In this document: one piece after another, positions 7,580-17,331 of the stretch | How positions within the stretch are numbered: position 1 is the first letter of the stretch | Layout of the letters: every line of letters starts with the position of its first letter | Assembly (NCBI RefSeq): GCF_000723465.1 | Contig: NZ_HF545616.1 | Location: 1,984,001 to 2,048,000, forward strand | From: Ruminococcus bicirculans (ex Wegman et al. 2014) | Lineage (GTDB): Bacteria; Bacillota; Clostridia; Oscillospirales; Ruminococcaceae | Direction: 5' to 3' | Length of the DNA: 64,000 nucleotides | Made by a program: the position numbers and the translations under genes | The notes under the pieces: model-generated | Database searches by the model: none | What the model saw: only the letters and a program-made list of their open reading frames with translations | Told to the model about the DNA's origin: nothing

Positions 7580-7798
7580 ATGTTAGTAGCAATCGGTGCG
7601 GCTGTAGCCGTTATTACAGGAATAGGAGCAGGTATCGGAATAGGTATCGCAACAGGAAAGGCAACAGAGTCTATCGCAAGACAGCCTGAGGCTAAAAAGG
7701 ATATAAGAAGCTCACTGCTTCTCGGCTGCGCACTTGCAGAGGCAACAGCTATCTACGGCCTTATCGTAGCTATCCTTATCATCTTCTTCCTGAAGTAA
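7580..7798 (+). CDS. atpE: ATP synthase F0 subunit c, first copy
   Basis: 72 residues, two-helix hairpin with the RQPEAKKD polar loop (residues 34-41) and the ion-carrying Glu54 in CALAEATAIYG. The Gln that coordinates sodium in helix 1 of Ilyobacter-type c subunits is Ile21 here, and the residue after Glu54 is Ala rather than Ser, which favours proton over sodium coupling (inference). Followed 47 bases later by a near-identical gene with its own GGAGGT ribosome site. Confidence 0.95.
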   Translation: MLVAIGAAVAVITGIGAGIGIGIATGKATESIARQPEAKKDIRSSLLLGCALAEATAIYGLIVAILIIFFLK

Positions 7799-7845
7799 GA
7801 GAATAAGCGTAGAAAAGTAAAAGAATAAAAACGGAGGTATATATC

Positions 7846-8064
7846 ATGTTAGTAGCAATTGGTGCGGCTGTAGCCGTTATTACAGGTATAGGCGCAGGCA
7901 TCGGAATAGGTCTTGCAACAGGAAAGGCAACAGAGTCTATCGCAAGACAGCCCGAAGCTAAAAAGGATATAAGAAGCTCGCTGCTTCTCGGCTGCGCACT
8001 TGCAGAGGCGACCGCTATTTACGGTCTTATCGTAGCTATCCTTATCATCTTCTTCCTGAAGTAA
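7846..8064 (+). CDS. atpE: ATP synthase F0 subunit c, second tandem copy
   Basis: 72 residues, identical to the preceding c subunit except Leu for Ile at residue 23; the DNA is also nearly identical, so the duplication is recent or homogenised. It retains the loop RQPEAKKD and Glu54. Own ribosome site CGGAGGTATATATC. Two genes should raise c-subunit synthesis relative to single-copy subunits, as needed for a multimeric ring, or give a mixed ring. Tandem identical c genes are known from Acetobacterium. Confidence 0.93.
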   Translation: MLVAIGAAVAVITGIGAGIGIGLATGKATESIARQPEAKKDIRSSLLLGCALAEATAIYGLIVAILIIFFLK

Positions 8065-8098
8065 TAAAACAAAACATCTTTATGAAAGGAGCATAGCT

Positions 8099-8584
8099 AT
8101 GATAAGTCTTGATATAAGTTTGGTATGGGTAATAATAAATCTGCTGGTACTGTATCTGCTCCTTAAAAAGTTTCTTTTCAAGCCAGTGTGCAAAATGATG
8201 GACGAGAGGTCTGCAAAGATACAAAGCGACCTTGACGGTGCGGCACAGGCTAAGGCGGACGCTGAAAAAATGAAAACTGACTATGAAGCTGAGATAGCCG
8301 ACGCACACAGTCAGGCTGTTGAGATAACAAACAAGGCTAAAGCACAGGCAGGCAGAGAATGCGACCTTATGCTTGAAAATGCAAGAGCCGAGTCTGCTAA
8401 GATAATGAAAGAAGCTGAAAAGTCCATTGCAAACGAAAAGGAAAAGGCTATGGACGACGCAAAATACCAGATCGCAGACCTTGCTATACTGGCGGCTGCT
8501 AAGGTCATTAAGAAAAATGTGGGAGGCGACTCCGACAGAGAAACTGTTGATGAATTTCTCTCCGAGGTAGGTGCTGCCAAATGA
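8099..8584 (+). CDS. atpF: ATP synthase F0 subunit b
   Basis: 161 residues, start behind GAAAGGAGCATAGCT. One N-terminal membrane helix (about residues 7-27) followed by a long charged, Ala/Lys/Glu-rich coiled coil, the usual peripheral stalk architecture. Its TGA overlaps the start of the delta subunit gene (ATGA), giving translational coupling. Confidence 0.93.
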   Translation: MISLDISLVWVIINLLVLYLLLKKFLFKPVCKMMDERSAKIQSDLDGAAQAKADAEKMKTDYEAEIADAHSQAVEITNKAKAQAGRECDLMLENARAESAKIMKEAEKSIANEKEKAMDDAKYQIADLAILAAAKVIKKNVGGDSDRETVDEFLSEVGAAK

Positions 8585-9087
8585 TCTTTTATCCCGAGGA
8601 AGTCTGCGGCAGAGTGCTTTTTGAGCTTTCGCCAAAGGCTGAGAGCGTAAAGGCTTCAAGAGAGCTTTTTGAAAGCTGTGACGAGCTTAAGGACGCTCTT
8701 GCAAGCCCTGCTGTGGAAATAAAGGAAAAGGAGAAAGTTATAGACAGGCTTTTTCCTGAGGACATGAGAAACTTTCTCAAGGTCATGTGTCAGTGGGGTC
8801 ACATGGATAACATCATGGACATTTTTGACGCATATGACGATGAAGTCCTCAAAAGCAAAAATATACTTAAAGCTGAGCTTTACTGCGTCTGCCCGCCTGA
8901 AAAGGCACAGACGGATAAAATAAAAGAAACGCTGAAAAAGAAATACGGCGTGAGCGATGTTCTGCTGGAAGTGAATACCGACGAAGCCCTCATGGGCGGC
9001 TATCGTCTTGAAGTGAACGGGGTCGAGTATGACAAGAGCGTTCAGGGTATGATAAAAGCTTTGCAGAACAGGATATCAGGGAGGTGA
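8581..9087 (+). CDS. atpH: ATP synthase F1 subunit delta
   Basis: 168 residues, slightly short for the OSCP/delta family. C-terminal consensus [21 protein letters not shown] near 140-160 corresponds to the conserved GG region of delta. Connects the b stalk to the alpha3beta3 head. Overlaps atpF by 4 bases, and its end overlaps the ribosome site of atpA. Confidence 0.9.
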   Translation: MIFYPEEVCGRVLFELSPKAESVKASRELFESCDELKDALASPAVEIKEKEKVIDRLFPEDMRNFLKVMCQWGHMDNIMDIFDAYDDEVLKSKNILKAELYCVCPPEKAQTDKIKETLKKKYGVSDVLLEVNTDEALMGGYRLEVNGVEYDKSVQGMIKALQNRISGR

Positions 9088-9092
9088 ACGGC

Positions 9093-10598
9093 TTGGCAGG
9101 TTCAAGCAGAAGCGATATTATCTCGGTGCTTAAAAGTGAGATAGCTGACTTTGAGGCGAAAACTCAGGTCAACGAAACAGGCAGGATAATATCCATAAAT
9201 GACGGTATCGTAAATATTTACGGTCTTAATCATGCAATGTATGGTGAGCTTGTTGAATTTGAAACAGGCGTTAAAGGAATAGTTCAGAATGTGGAAAGAA
9301 AAACTCTCGGCTGCGTTCTTCTTGGCTCTGACCATGGTCTTACGGAAGGTTCAAAGGTAGTCAGAACAAAGAAAAGGGCAGGTGTCGGCGTTGGCGAAAA
9401 GCTTTTGGGCAGAGTTGTTGACGCTCTGGGCGCTCCTATCGACGGCATGGGCGAGATAGAGTATGACGATTATTACCCTATCGAGCGTGAAGCCGCAGGC
9501 GTTTGCAACAGAAAGTCTGTTACAGTGCCTCTGGAAACAGGTATACTTTCTATCGACTCAATGTTCCCTATCGGCAGAGGTCAGCGTGAGCTTATCATAG
9601 GCGACCGTCAGACAGGTAAAACTTCCATTGCTCTTGATACCATTCTTAACCAAAAGGGCAAGGATATGATATGCGTATATGTGGCTATCGGACAAAAAGC
9701 TTCCACAGTCGCAAAGTTCGTTGAGGATCTTAAAAAGCATGGTGCTATGGATTACACCATAGTTGTAACAGCTATGGCCAGCGACCTTGCGCCTTTGCAG
9801 TACATATGCCCATACGCAGGCACAGCAATGGCTGAATATTTCATGGATAAGGGCAAGGACGTTCTTATAGTATACGATGACCTTTCAAAGCACGCAGTTG
9901 CATACAGAGCAATGAGCCTGCTTCTGAAACGTTCTCCGGGACGTGAGGCTTACCCTGGAGATGTATTCTATCTTCATTCAAGACTTCTGGAGCGTTCATG
10001 CAGACTTGACGACGCTCACGGCGGCGGTTCTATCACTGCCCTGCCTATAATCGAAACACAGGCAGGCGACGTTTCCGCATATATCCCTACAAACGTTATT
10101 TCTATCACAGACGGACAGATCTTCCTTGAAACAGAGCTGTTCTTCTCAGGCGTAAGACCTGCTGTAAACGTTGGTCTTTCAGTATCCCGTGTAGGCGGTG
10201 CGGCACAGACCAAGATAGTAAAGAAAGTATCAGGCAATCTGCGTATCGACCTTGCCCAGTTCAGAGAAATGGAAGTGTTCACACAGTTCAGCTCTGAGCT
10301 TGATAAGACAACGCAGGAGCTTCTCGACCATGGTCACAGGCTCGTTGAGATACTTAAACAGCCGCTCTATCACCCTTATTCAATGCACGAGGAGGTAATT
10401 ATCCTCTGCTGTGCACAGCACAAGCTTTTGCTTGACGTGCCTGTTAAGGAGATAAGAAAATTCACTCTCGATATGCTTTCCTACTTTGAGGCAAATCACA
10501 GCGATATAATTGCCGAGATAAACGACAAAAAGGTCATGACAGACGAGCTTGACGCAAAGATAGTTGCTGCCGCAAAGGAATTTAAGCAGGGCAGATAA
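9093..10598 (+). CDS. atpA: ATP synthase F1 subunit alpha
   Basis: 501 residues if translation begins at the TTG at 9093, which lies 8 bases after GGGAGG. An in-frame GTG at 9084 touches that ribosome site and is less likely. Walker A GDRQTGKT near residue 170, the alpha-specific arginine finger region [15 protein letters not shown] near 360, and the beta-barrel N-terminal domain are all present. Forms non-catalytic nucleotide sites with beta. Confidence 0.95.
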   Translation: MAGSSRSDIISVLKSEIADFEAKTQVNETGRIISINDGIVNIYGLNHAMYGELVEFETGVKGIVQNVERKTLGCVLLGSDHGLTEGSKVVRTKKRAGVGVGEKLLGRVVDALGAPIDGMGEIEYDDYYPIEREAAGVCNRKSVTVPLETGILSIDSMFPIGRGQRELIIGDRQTGKTSIALDTILNQKGKDMICVYVAIGQKASTVAKFVEDLKKHGAMDYTIVVTAMASDLAPLQYICPYAGTAMAEYFMDKGKDVLIVYDDLSKHAVAYRAMSLLLKRSPGREAYPGDVFYLHSRLLERSCRLDDAHGGGSITALPIIETQAGDVSAYIPTNVISITDGQIFLETELFFSGVRPAVNVGLSVSRVGGAAQTKIVKKVSGNLRIDLAQFREMEVFTQFSSELDKTTQELLDHGHRLVEILKQPLYHPYSMHEEVIILCCAQHKLLLDVPVKEIRKFTLDMLSYFEANHSDIIAEINDKKVMTDELDAKIVAAAKEFKQGR

Positions 10599-10627
10599 AG
10601 GCTCTGCACCGAAAGGAGGCATAAGGC

Positions 10628-12935
<2,308 letters not shown>

Positions 12936-12962
12936 TGACCCTCACCGAAAGGAGAAGCTGAA

Positions 12963-13388
12963 ATGGTAAAGACATTCAAGCTTGAAATACTTGCCAGCGA
13001 CCACATTTTCTATTCGGGAGAATGTGACGAGCTTATATTCCCGGGTCAGGACGGCTCTTTCGGAATACTGCCTAATCACCAGCCCATGATAACCTGTCTT
13101 AACGCAGGTGAGCTGCGTTACAGAACGGGCGACCAGTGGCACTATGCGGTGGTAAGCGATGGTTTTGTGGAGATAATGCCGTCATATGTGACGCTCCTTG
13201 CGGACACTGTGGAACGCCCTGAGGAGATAGATGAAAAGCGTGCCGAAGCCGCCAAGGAGAGAGCTGAGGAGAAGCTCAGGCAGAAGCAGAGCATTTCAGA
13301 ATATTATCACACGCAGGCAGCTCTTAACAAGGCTGTGGCAAGGCTTAAAATATCAAGCAAGTATAACAAGCACAAGATAAATATTTAA
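12963..13388 (+). CDS. atpC: ATP synthase F1 subunit epsilon
   Basis: 141 residues, start behind GAAAGGAGAAGCTGAA. N-terminal beta-sandwich with FPGQDGSFGILPNHQPM near 26-42, then a two-helix C-terminal arm able to inhibit rotation. Last gene of the operon. No clear rho-independent terminator is seen before the rplJ promoter. Confidence 0.93.
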   Translation: MVKTFKLEILASDHIFYSGECDELIFPGQDGSFGILPNHQPMITCLNAGELRYRTGDQWHYAVVSDGFVEIMPSYVTLLADTVERPEEIDEKRAEAAKERAEEKLRQKQSISEYYHTQAALNKAVARLKISSKYNKHKINI

Positions 13389-13425
13389 GTTCACAAAAAG
13401 TTTACATTAAAAGCATAGCAGGCTC

Positions 13426-13454
13426 TTGACAAAAGGTCAAGGGTCTGTTATAAT
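13426..13454 (+). promoter_or_regulatory. Promoter of rplJ-rplL
   Basis: TTGACA (13426-13431), 17-bp spacer, TATAAT (13449-13454). The -35 lies inside the short inverted repeat CTTGAC-aaaag-GTCAAG. Confidence 0.85.
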
Positions 13455-13460
13455 ATTAGA

Positions 13461-13580
13461 GCATTCGTATCTAAAGACAGTTGGCAGCAGGAAGCTGCGG
13501 AAGTCCAGCCGAGGAAAGGAATAGCAAAGTAATTATGACTTTGTATCTCTTTTGTCTTGCGACGAAAGGGATTTTTCTTT
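13461..13580 (+). ncRNA. Ribosomal protein L10 leader with attenuator
   Basis: The transcript leader contains the L10-binding-type kink-turn sequence (GCAGCAGGAAGCTGC, then CCAGCCGAGGAAAGG) seen in rplJ leaders. It is followed by an intrinsic terminator: TCTCTTTTGTC (13546-13556) pairs, with G-U pairs, with GACGAAAGGGA (13561-13571), then five T. Known role of the family: L10(L12)4 binding shuts off its own operon. Here the terminator suggests control at transcription level. Confidence 0.75.
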
Positions 13581-13627
13581 TGTTAGTTTACGGTTTGCGT
13601 AAATTAGTTCAAAGAGGTGAAATTGAA

Positions 13628-14137
13628 ATGCCAAGCGAAAAGACATTGTCCGCTAAGAAGGAAAGAGTTGCACAGCTCGTTGAAATGCTCAAGAACTCTG
13701 CTGCAGGCGTACTCGTTGATTACAAGGGTATCACTGTTGAAGAGGATACAAAGCTCAGAAAAGAGCTGAGAGAGGCTGGCGTAAGTTATTTCGTTGAGAA
13801 GAACACTATCCTGAGATTTGCTCTTAAGGAAGCTGGTCTTGACGGTATCACAAACGTACTCGAGGGTACAACAGCTATCGCTATCTCTAACGACGACCAG
13901 ACAGCTCCTGCAAGAATACTCGGTAAGTTTGCTGAGGACTGCAAGGACGAAAAGTTCTTCCTCAAGGCTGGTTACATTGGTGAGGACGTTTACGATGAGG
14001 CAGGCGTTAAGGCTCTCTCGAAGATCCCTTCAAGAGAAACTCTGCTCGCACAGCTGGTTGGTTCCCTTCAGGGTCCTATCCAGAAGCTTGCCGCAACACT
14101 TCAGGCTGTTGTGGACAAGGACAACGAGGCTGCATAA
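13628..14137 (+). CDS. rplJ: 50S ribosomal protein L10
   Basis: 169 residues from the ATG at 13628 (AAAGAGGTG upstream); in-frame codons before it belong to the leader. MPSEKTLSAKKERVAQLVEM and the segment VDYKGITVEEDTKLRKELREAG are typical of L10. Anchors L7/L12 dimers on the ribosome stalk. Cotranscribed with rplL behind an autoregulatory leader. Confidence 0.96.
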   Translation: MPSEKTLSAKKERVAQLVEMLKNSAAGVLVDYKGITVEEDTKLRKELREAGVSYFVEKNTILRFALKEAGLDGITNVLEGTTAIAISNDDQTAPARILGKFAEDCKDEKFFLKAGYIGEDVYDEAGVKALSKIPSRETLLAQLVGSLQGPIQKLAATLQAVVDKDNEAA

Positions 14138-14203
14138 TTTATATGCTGCTTAACGAATGGGCTTTGACCCGAAAAATTATTTAATAAAAAGGAGATTTTT
14201 ATC

Positions 14204-14575
14204 ATGGCTTCAGAGAAGATTATGAATTTTGTAGAAGAGATCAAGAAACTTTCCGTTCTCGAGCTTTCAGAGCTTGTTGACGCTATCCAGGAAGAATTCG
14301 GTGTAACAGCAGCTGTTGCTGCTGCTCCAGCTGCTGGTGCTGCTGGCGCTGCTGCTGAGGAGAAGACAGAGTTCGACGTAGTTCTGACTTCATTCGGCGA
14401 TGCTAAGATGGCTGTTATCAAGGCTGTTAAGGAGATCACAGGTCTTGGTCTTAAGGAGTCTAAGGAACTCGTTGAGAGTGCTCCTAAGGCTATCAAGGAA
14501 GGTGCTTCAAAGGCTGACGCTGAGGAGATCAAGACAAAGCTTGAGGCTGCTGGCGCTTCTGTTGAGCTCAAGTAA
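14204..14575 (+). CDS. rplL: 50S ribosomal protein L7/L12
   Basis: 123 residues, start behind AAAAAGGAGATTTTTATC. N-terminal dimerisation helix, Ala/Gly-rich hinge (about 38-52) and the C-terminal factor-binding domain ending [14 protein letters not shown]. Ends with a strong terminator. Confidence 0.97.
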   Translation: MASEKIMNFVEEIKKLSVLELSELVDAIQEEFGVTAAVAAAPAAGAAGAAAEEKTEFDVVLTSFGDAKMAVIKAVKEITGLGLKESKELVESAPKAIKEGASKADAEEIKTKLEAAGASVELK

Positions 14576-14598
14576 TTCTGAGTTTACACAAATAATTA

Positions 14599-14626
14599 AA
14601 GGACTTCGTAATGAAGTCCTTTTTTT
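14599..14626 (+). terminator. Terminator of rplJ-rplL
   Basis: AAGGACTTC (14599-14607), loop GTAAT, GAAGTCCTT (14613-14621), then a run of T. Confidence 0.92.
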
Positions 14627-14857
14627 GTTGAAAAAATTCATAATGAGTGAAACTGTTCCACCTTGGGCAGCGGAGTGGTTTGAATTTTTTACAAGGTTGT
14701 GTAGATGTGCCGTGTGGTATGCTTTGATTTAGAATATCTAGCCTAACAGAACTGTTATACCGCCTGCCTGATTTGTCAATAGCGGAGCTTAAACATATAC
14801 AAATAAGTATGTGATATGTATATTTATAAATAGACGAATTTTTTTTGAAAAAAAGCC
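14627..14857. other. Intergenic stretch without visible gene
   Basis: AT-rich DNA between the rplL terminator and the tRNA promoter. I see no credible reading frame, repeat or RNA in it. Confidence 0.6.
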
Positions 14858-14886
14858 TTGACAATAGAAAAAATAAATGCTATAAT
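14858..14886 (+). promoter_or_regulatory. Promoter of tRNA-Leu
   Basis: TTGACA (14858-14863), 17-bp spacer, TATAAT (14881-14886), about 64 bases before the tRNA. Confidence 0.85.
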
Positions 14887-14949
14887 AATTAAGCTGAATG
14901 ACACGGAACACAAACAAAACGAAAGAGTTCAGCGAAAAGAATAGCAAAT

Positions 14950-15033
14950 GCGGCAGTGCTGGAATTGGCAGACAGGCACGTTTGAGGGGCGTGTGTCCTT
15001 GACGTACGGGTTCAAGTCCCGTTTGCCGCACCA
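14950..15033 (+). tRNA. tRNA-Leu (GAG)
   Basis: Seven-base acceptor stem GCGGCAG/TTGCCGC, discriminator A and encoded CCA. T arm ACGGG-TTCAAGT-CCCGT, long class II variable region, anticodon loop TTGAGGG with anticodon GAG closed by CACGT/GCGTG. The ICE begins directly after it, so its 3' half is the probable left attachment core. Confidence 0.95.
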
Positions 15034-15475
15034 AAGATTAGGTTCAAAGTTCGTAGGATATTTATTCTGCGAACTTTGTGCTAATATCTAAAAAAGAAGC
15101 AAACTTGCTTGATTGACCAAAGAGCATTAATGATTAATACCCTTTGGTCAGCCAAGCATACCGCTTGACCGAGTGTATGTAAAAACAATCCGTAATCGTA
15201 TTGATTTTTTTGCTTATGCTATATAATGATTTTTCCCTTTGGCGCACGAAACCTCTGCGGTGACATTCAAACAATGGGACTGCATTGTGGCAATGTCGGC
15301 ACGGGGTTGACACCCTTGCTTTGTTACTCTCACAGGTAGCTCAGCACCACAGTGCCTATACTCGCTAGTGTCCATCACGGCGCAGTTGTTAGTGATTTCG
15401 CAAAGGTTACACATCATTATGTCTTATTCTGAGTCCAGCCGAAAGGTCCTAAAGCCTGACGGGGATATATTTGCA
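15034..15475. other. ICE left-end region, rich in inverted repeats
   Basis: No convincing gene. Inverted repeats: CAAAGTTCG/CGAACTTTG (15045-15078), TGACCAAAG/CTTTGGTCA (15114-15150) enclosing ATTAATGATTAAT, and AAGC/GCTT pairs just after. These lie where integrase arm or excisionase sites are expected. A Cys-rich 67-codon minus-strand frame (15214-15417) lacks a ribosome site and is not called. Confidence 0.4.
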
Positions 15476-15519
15476 TAAAAACAAGAGTGCTTCACAGTCC
15501 GCTAAACGATGAAACACTC

Positions 15520-15548
15520 TTGACATTATCGAAATTCTGTGTTATAAT
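15520..15548 (+). promoter_or_regulatory. Rightward promoter of the structured RNA
   Basis: TTGACA (15520-15525), 17-bp spacer, TATAAT (15543-15548). It overlaps the terminator arm of the opposing RNA. Confidence 0.8.
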
Positions 15549-15554
15549 GAACGA

Positions 15555-15659
15555 CAGAATAAATCGCATTCACTTAATGTTTTCACCGTTGTTGGAGCAA
15601 CTGTGATTTCAGGGTATATAGCTTCGCCAAAAGTTATATACCTAAGTGAGTGCTTTTTT
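15555..15659 (+). ncRNA. Structured RNA, three-way junction ending in a U tract
   Basis: Closing stem GCATTCACTTA (15566-15576) with TAAGTGAGTGC (15643-15653). Hairpin 1 is CACCGTTG/CAACTGTG (15584-15605); hairpin 2 is GGTATATAGC/GTTATATACC (15613-15642). Six T follow the closing stem. A third segment GCGCTCACT (15664-15672) can instead pair with the 3' strand of the closing stem, so two folds are mutually exclusive. Either a stable small RNA or an attenuator/riboswitch for the gene at 15771. Not a family I recognise. Confidence 0.6.
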
Positions 15660-15770
15660 AATGCGCTCACTTTTCTTATTTCCTTTTTATTATACCACAT
15701 ATCTCAGTATTTGTCAAGACTTTTATTAAAAAAATATGGATGAAAATAAAATTTTATAGGGGGTTGCGTC

Positions 15771-16415
15771 TTGAATAAGTTTGTAAACACTAAAACAGGA
15801 AAACTTTACACTGCATATTCTATCAGGGAGATAGGAGATAAATATGTTGTTGTTTTCAAAAAAGGCGGAAAAGAGTATACATATGACCGATACACCATTG
15901 ATTTGATGACAGGGTGTGATTTATCAAGTTCCAACGATGTTCCAACATCCACTGGTAAACTTATTGTATATTCATATGACAAAACTTGCTACAATTGCGG
16001 AGAGAAGACTCAAATATTGACCTATATTGTGTATACAGGCAATATTCTTGATAACTTCACATATCCTTGGGATAAAATTAAAGCTCTCAAATATCAAAAC
16101 ACAGAGTTACACATGATAAACGAGGATATTGAATACTATGGAGTTAAGGTACTCGGCGATGTATTCTCTTTTGATGAAATCATGGTAAACAAATATCCTA
16201 AAAGAATCTCTGTTGCATACAGCAAAACTCTAAGACGCAGCTATGCGATGAATATATGTGAGCATTGCAAAGCAATACAAGGAAAAAATTTTGTTTATAA
16301 GGATATTAATCGTTTTATCAGAGATATGACACCGCTTAATGTTTTTGATACAATATCGTTTCAAATCACAAATGATTTTTTGAAGAAGTGTAAAAATCAT
16401 TATATTACTCCCTAA
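15771..16415 (+). CDS. Hypothetical protein with two CxxC zinc-ribbon pairs
   Basis: 214 residues starting at a TTG (15771) behind ATAGGGGG. Pairs TCYNCGEK (near 73) and ICEHCKAI (near 164) could bind one zinc. N-terminal third is a small beta-rich segment (YSIREIGDKYVVVFKKGGKEY). No membrane segment or signal peptide. I do not recognise the family. It is the only gene downstream of the structured RNA and has its own terminator, so it is probably the target of that leader. First gene inside the ICE. Confidence 0.7.
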   Translation: MNKFVNTKTGKLYTAYSIREIGDKYVVVFKKGGKEYTYDRYTIDLMTGCDLSSSNDVPTSTGKLIVYSYDKTCYNCGEKTQILTYIVYTGNILDNFTYPWDKIKALKYQNTELHMINEDIEYYGVKVLGDVFSFDEIMVNKYPKRISVAYSKTLRRSYAMNICEHCKAIQGKNFVYKDINRFIRDMTPLNVFDTISFQITNDFLKKCKNHYITP

Positions 16416-16430
16416 GTCATTAAAATACAA

Positions 16431-16465
16431 AAGCCTGTGAGAATTTACACTCACAGGCTTTTTTT
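16431..16465 (+). terminator. Terminator of the zinc-ribbon gene
   Basis: AAGCCTGTGAG (16431-16441) and CTCACAGGCTT (16450-16460), then T to 16465. The T run doubles as the left arm of the first TTTGTCC palindrome. Confidence 0.9.
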
Positions 16466-16482
16466 GTCCATGGACAAAAAAA
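16459..16482. repeat. TTTGTCC palindrome, copy 1
   Basis: TTTGTCCATGGACAAA at 16463-16478, extended by flanking T and A runs into a perfect 24-bp palindrome between two converging terminators. One of seven copies in the ICE. Confidence 0.9.
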
Positions 16483-16484
16483 TA

Positions 16485-16514
16485 CTCAAGCCGCAGACTA
16501 TGCCACGGCTTGAG
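16485..16514 (-). terminator. Terminator of the lipoprotein gene
   Basis: CTCAAGCCG (16485-16493) and CGGCTTGAG (16506-16514); on the minus strand it is followed by TATTTTTTT. Confidence 0.85.
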
Positions 16515-16529
16515 CTTTAAAAAGTTAAG

Positions 16530-17099
16530 TTAGTCCATTACGCCAGCGTCTTCATCGTCATCATCATATGACGGAACTTGCTTATATTCTTCAGGAATAT
16601 TTGATATACCAAAAGACGGAGCTTCTGTTTTTGGGTTAGGATAAATGCCTGCGCACTGACTTATCTCAGAATTAGAATAACAAGCCATTGTGATTACAGA
16701 GTCGGCAATTTTGACAACACAAATGCCCTTATCGATATCTGCTTTTTTCAAAGCTTTCCAACAAGTTTGCTCGATATCGGTTTTAGTTGCTTCTTCACTA
16801 TATTTTTCACGCTTTATAGTATCGTCTTGTCCCTCTGTTTCCATGGCGTCAGTTACATCGAATGTGTATTCGCCCTCTGTATATTCACCGCCTTCAACGA
16901 TAACATCAGCGTATCGACTATTCACTAACGTAAAAAGTGTCTTAGCGACTTTATTATTGCTTTTCAGCAATTCATCACTATTTTCCAAAACAGTCGAAGA
17001 TGAGTCTTCATCTTCGGTATCAGAACTTGAAGAACCGCAAGACGTACAAATAGAAAACGTAACTCCTAACGCAAGTATCATAGCTAATAATTTTTTCAT
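16530..17099 (-). CDS. Small lipoprotein
   Basis: 189 residues. Signal peptide MKKLLAMILALGVTFSI followed by the lipobox CTSC (lipid Cys at residue 21), then a Ser/Asp/Glu-rich linker. The rest has three Cys and an acidic end DDDDEDAG. Start behind TTAGGAGAG; own promoter and terminator, so it is a monocistronic unit. Function not recognised. Surface-anchored lipoproteins next to integrases are common ICE cargo, for example in surface exclusion; that is only a suggestion. Confidence 0.8.
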   Translation of the reverse strand: MKKLLAMILALGVTFSICTSCGSSSSDTEDEDSSSTVLENSDELLKSNNKVAKTLFTLVNSRYADVIVEGGEYTEGEYTFDVTDAMETEGQDDTIKREKYSEEATKTDIEQTCWKALKKADIDKGICVVKIADSVITMACYSNSEISQCAGIYPNPKTEAPSFGISNIPEEYKQVPSYDDDDEDAGVMD

Positions 17100-17134
17100 T
17101 TCAATCTCTCCTAATGTAATTTTTATTTGCTTTA

Positions 17135-17163
17135 ATCATAACATATGTCAGGCATTTTGTCAA
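17135..17163 (-). promoter_or_regulatory. Promoter of the lipoprotein gene
   Basis: Minus strand TTGACA (17158-17163), 17-bp spacer, TATGAT (17135-17140). Confidence 0.75.
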
Positions 17164-17260
17164 CCTTTGGAAGTCATTCTCTCTTGTGTTAAAAATGAAC
17201 ATTTGTTCACACAATATCATTATTGTTTTTATATTTAACACATGAAATATATCCAACTTG

Positions 17261-17269
17261 TGGTATAAT
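17261..17269 (+). promoter_or_regulatory. Extended -10 of the integrase promoter
   Basis: TGGTATAAT with the TG extension; no good -35 at standard distance. The second TTTGTCC palindrome lies 22 bp downstream, between this box and the integrase start. Confidence 0.5.
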
Positions 17270-17289
17270 ATCCATTGGGTTTATAATAA

Positions 17290-17305
17290 ATTGTCCACGG
17301 ACAAA
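17290..17305. repeat. TTTGTCC palindrome, copy 2
   Basis: ATTGTCCACGGACAAA, in the integrase 5' region; one outer base differs from the consensus. Confidence 0.85.
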
Positions 17306-17331
17306 AAAGGGAGATAGCTGTAGAATAATCA

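Larger units (their letters stand above)
15477..15682 (-). ncRNA. Leftward RNA, antisense to the structured leader
   Basis: A perfect minus-strand promoter (TTGACA at 15712-15717, TATAAT at 15689-15694, 17-bp spacer) would start RNA near 15682. It would end at a terminator whose arms CAAGAGTGTTTCA and TGAAGCACTCTTG (plus coordinates 15510-15522 and 15482-15494) precede five U. About 206 nt, crossing the whole rightward RNA. No good coding frame. Confidence 0.55.

Noticed and set aside
8045-8659. 204-codon open frame on the minus strand across atpF and atpH
   Set aside because: Lies wholly opposite two well-supported ATP synthase genes, has no ribosome site and no family resemblance; a shadow of biased codon use.
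15214-15417. 67-codon Cys-rich minus-strand frame in the ICE left end
   Set aside because: No ribosome site or promoter close by, and no recognised relative; could be real but unsupported.
15477-15580. 25-codon frame MRFILSFIITQNF in the leftward RNA, as a possible type I toxin
   Set aside because: No Shine-Dalgarno sequence, and hydrophobic part too short; the RNA structure is the stronger signal.
15477-15682. Leftward RNA as 6S RNA (about 206 nt)
   Set aside because: Its 5' and 3' ends do not pair and there is no central bubble of the 6S form.
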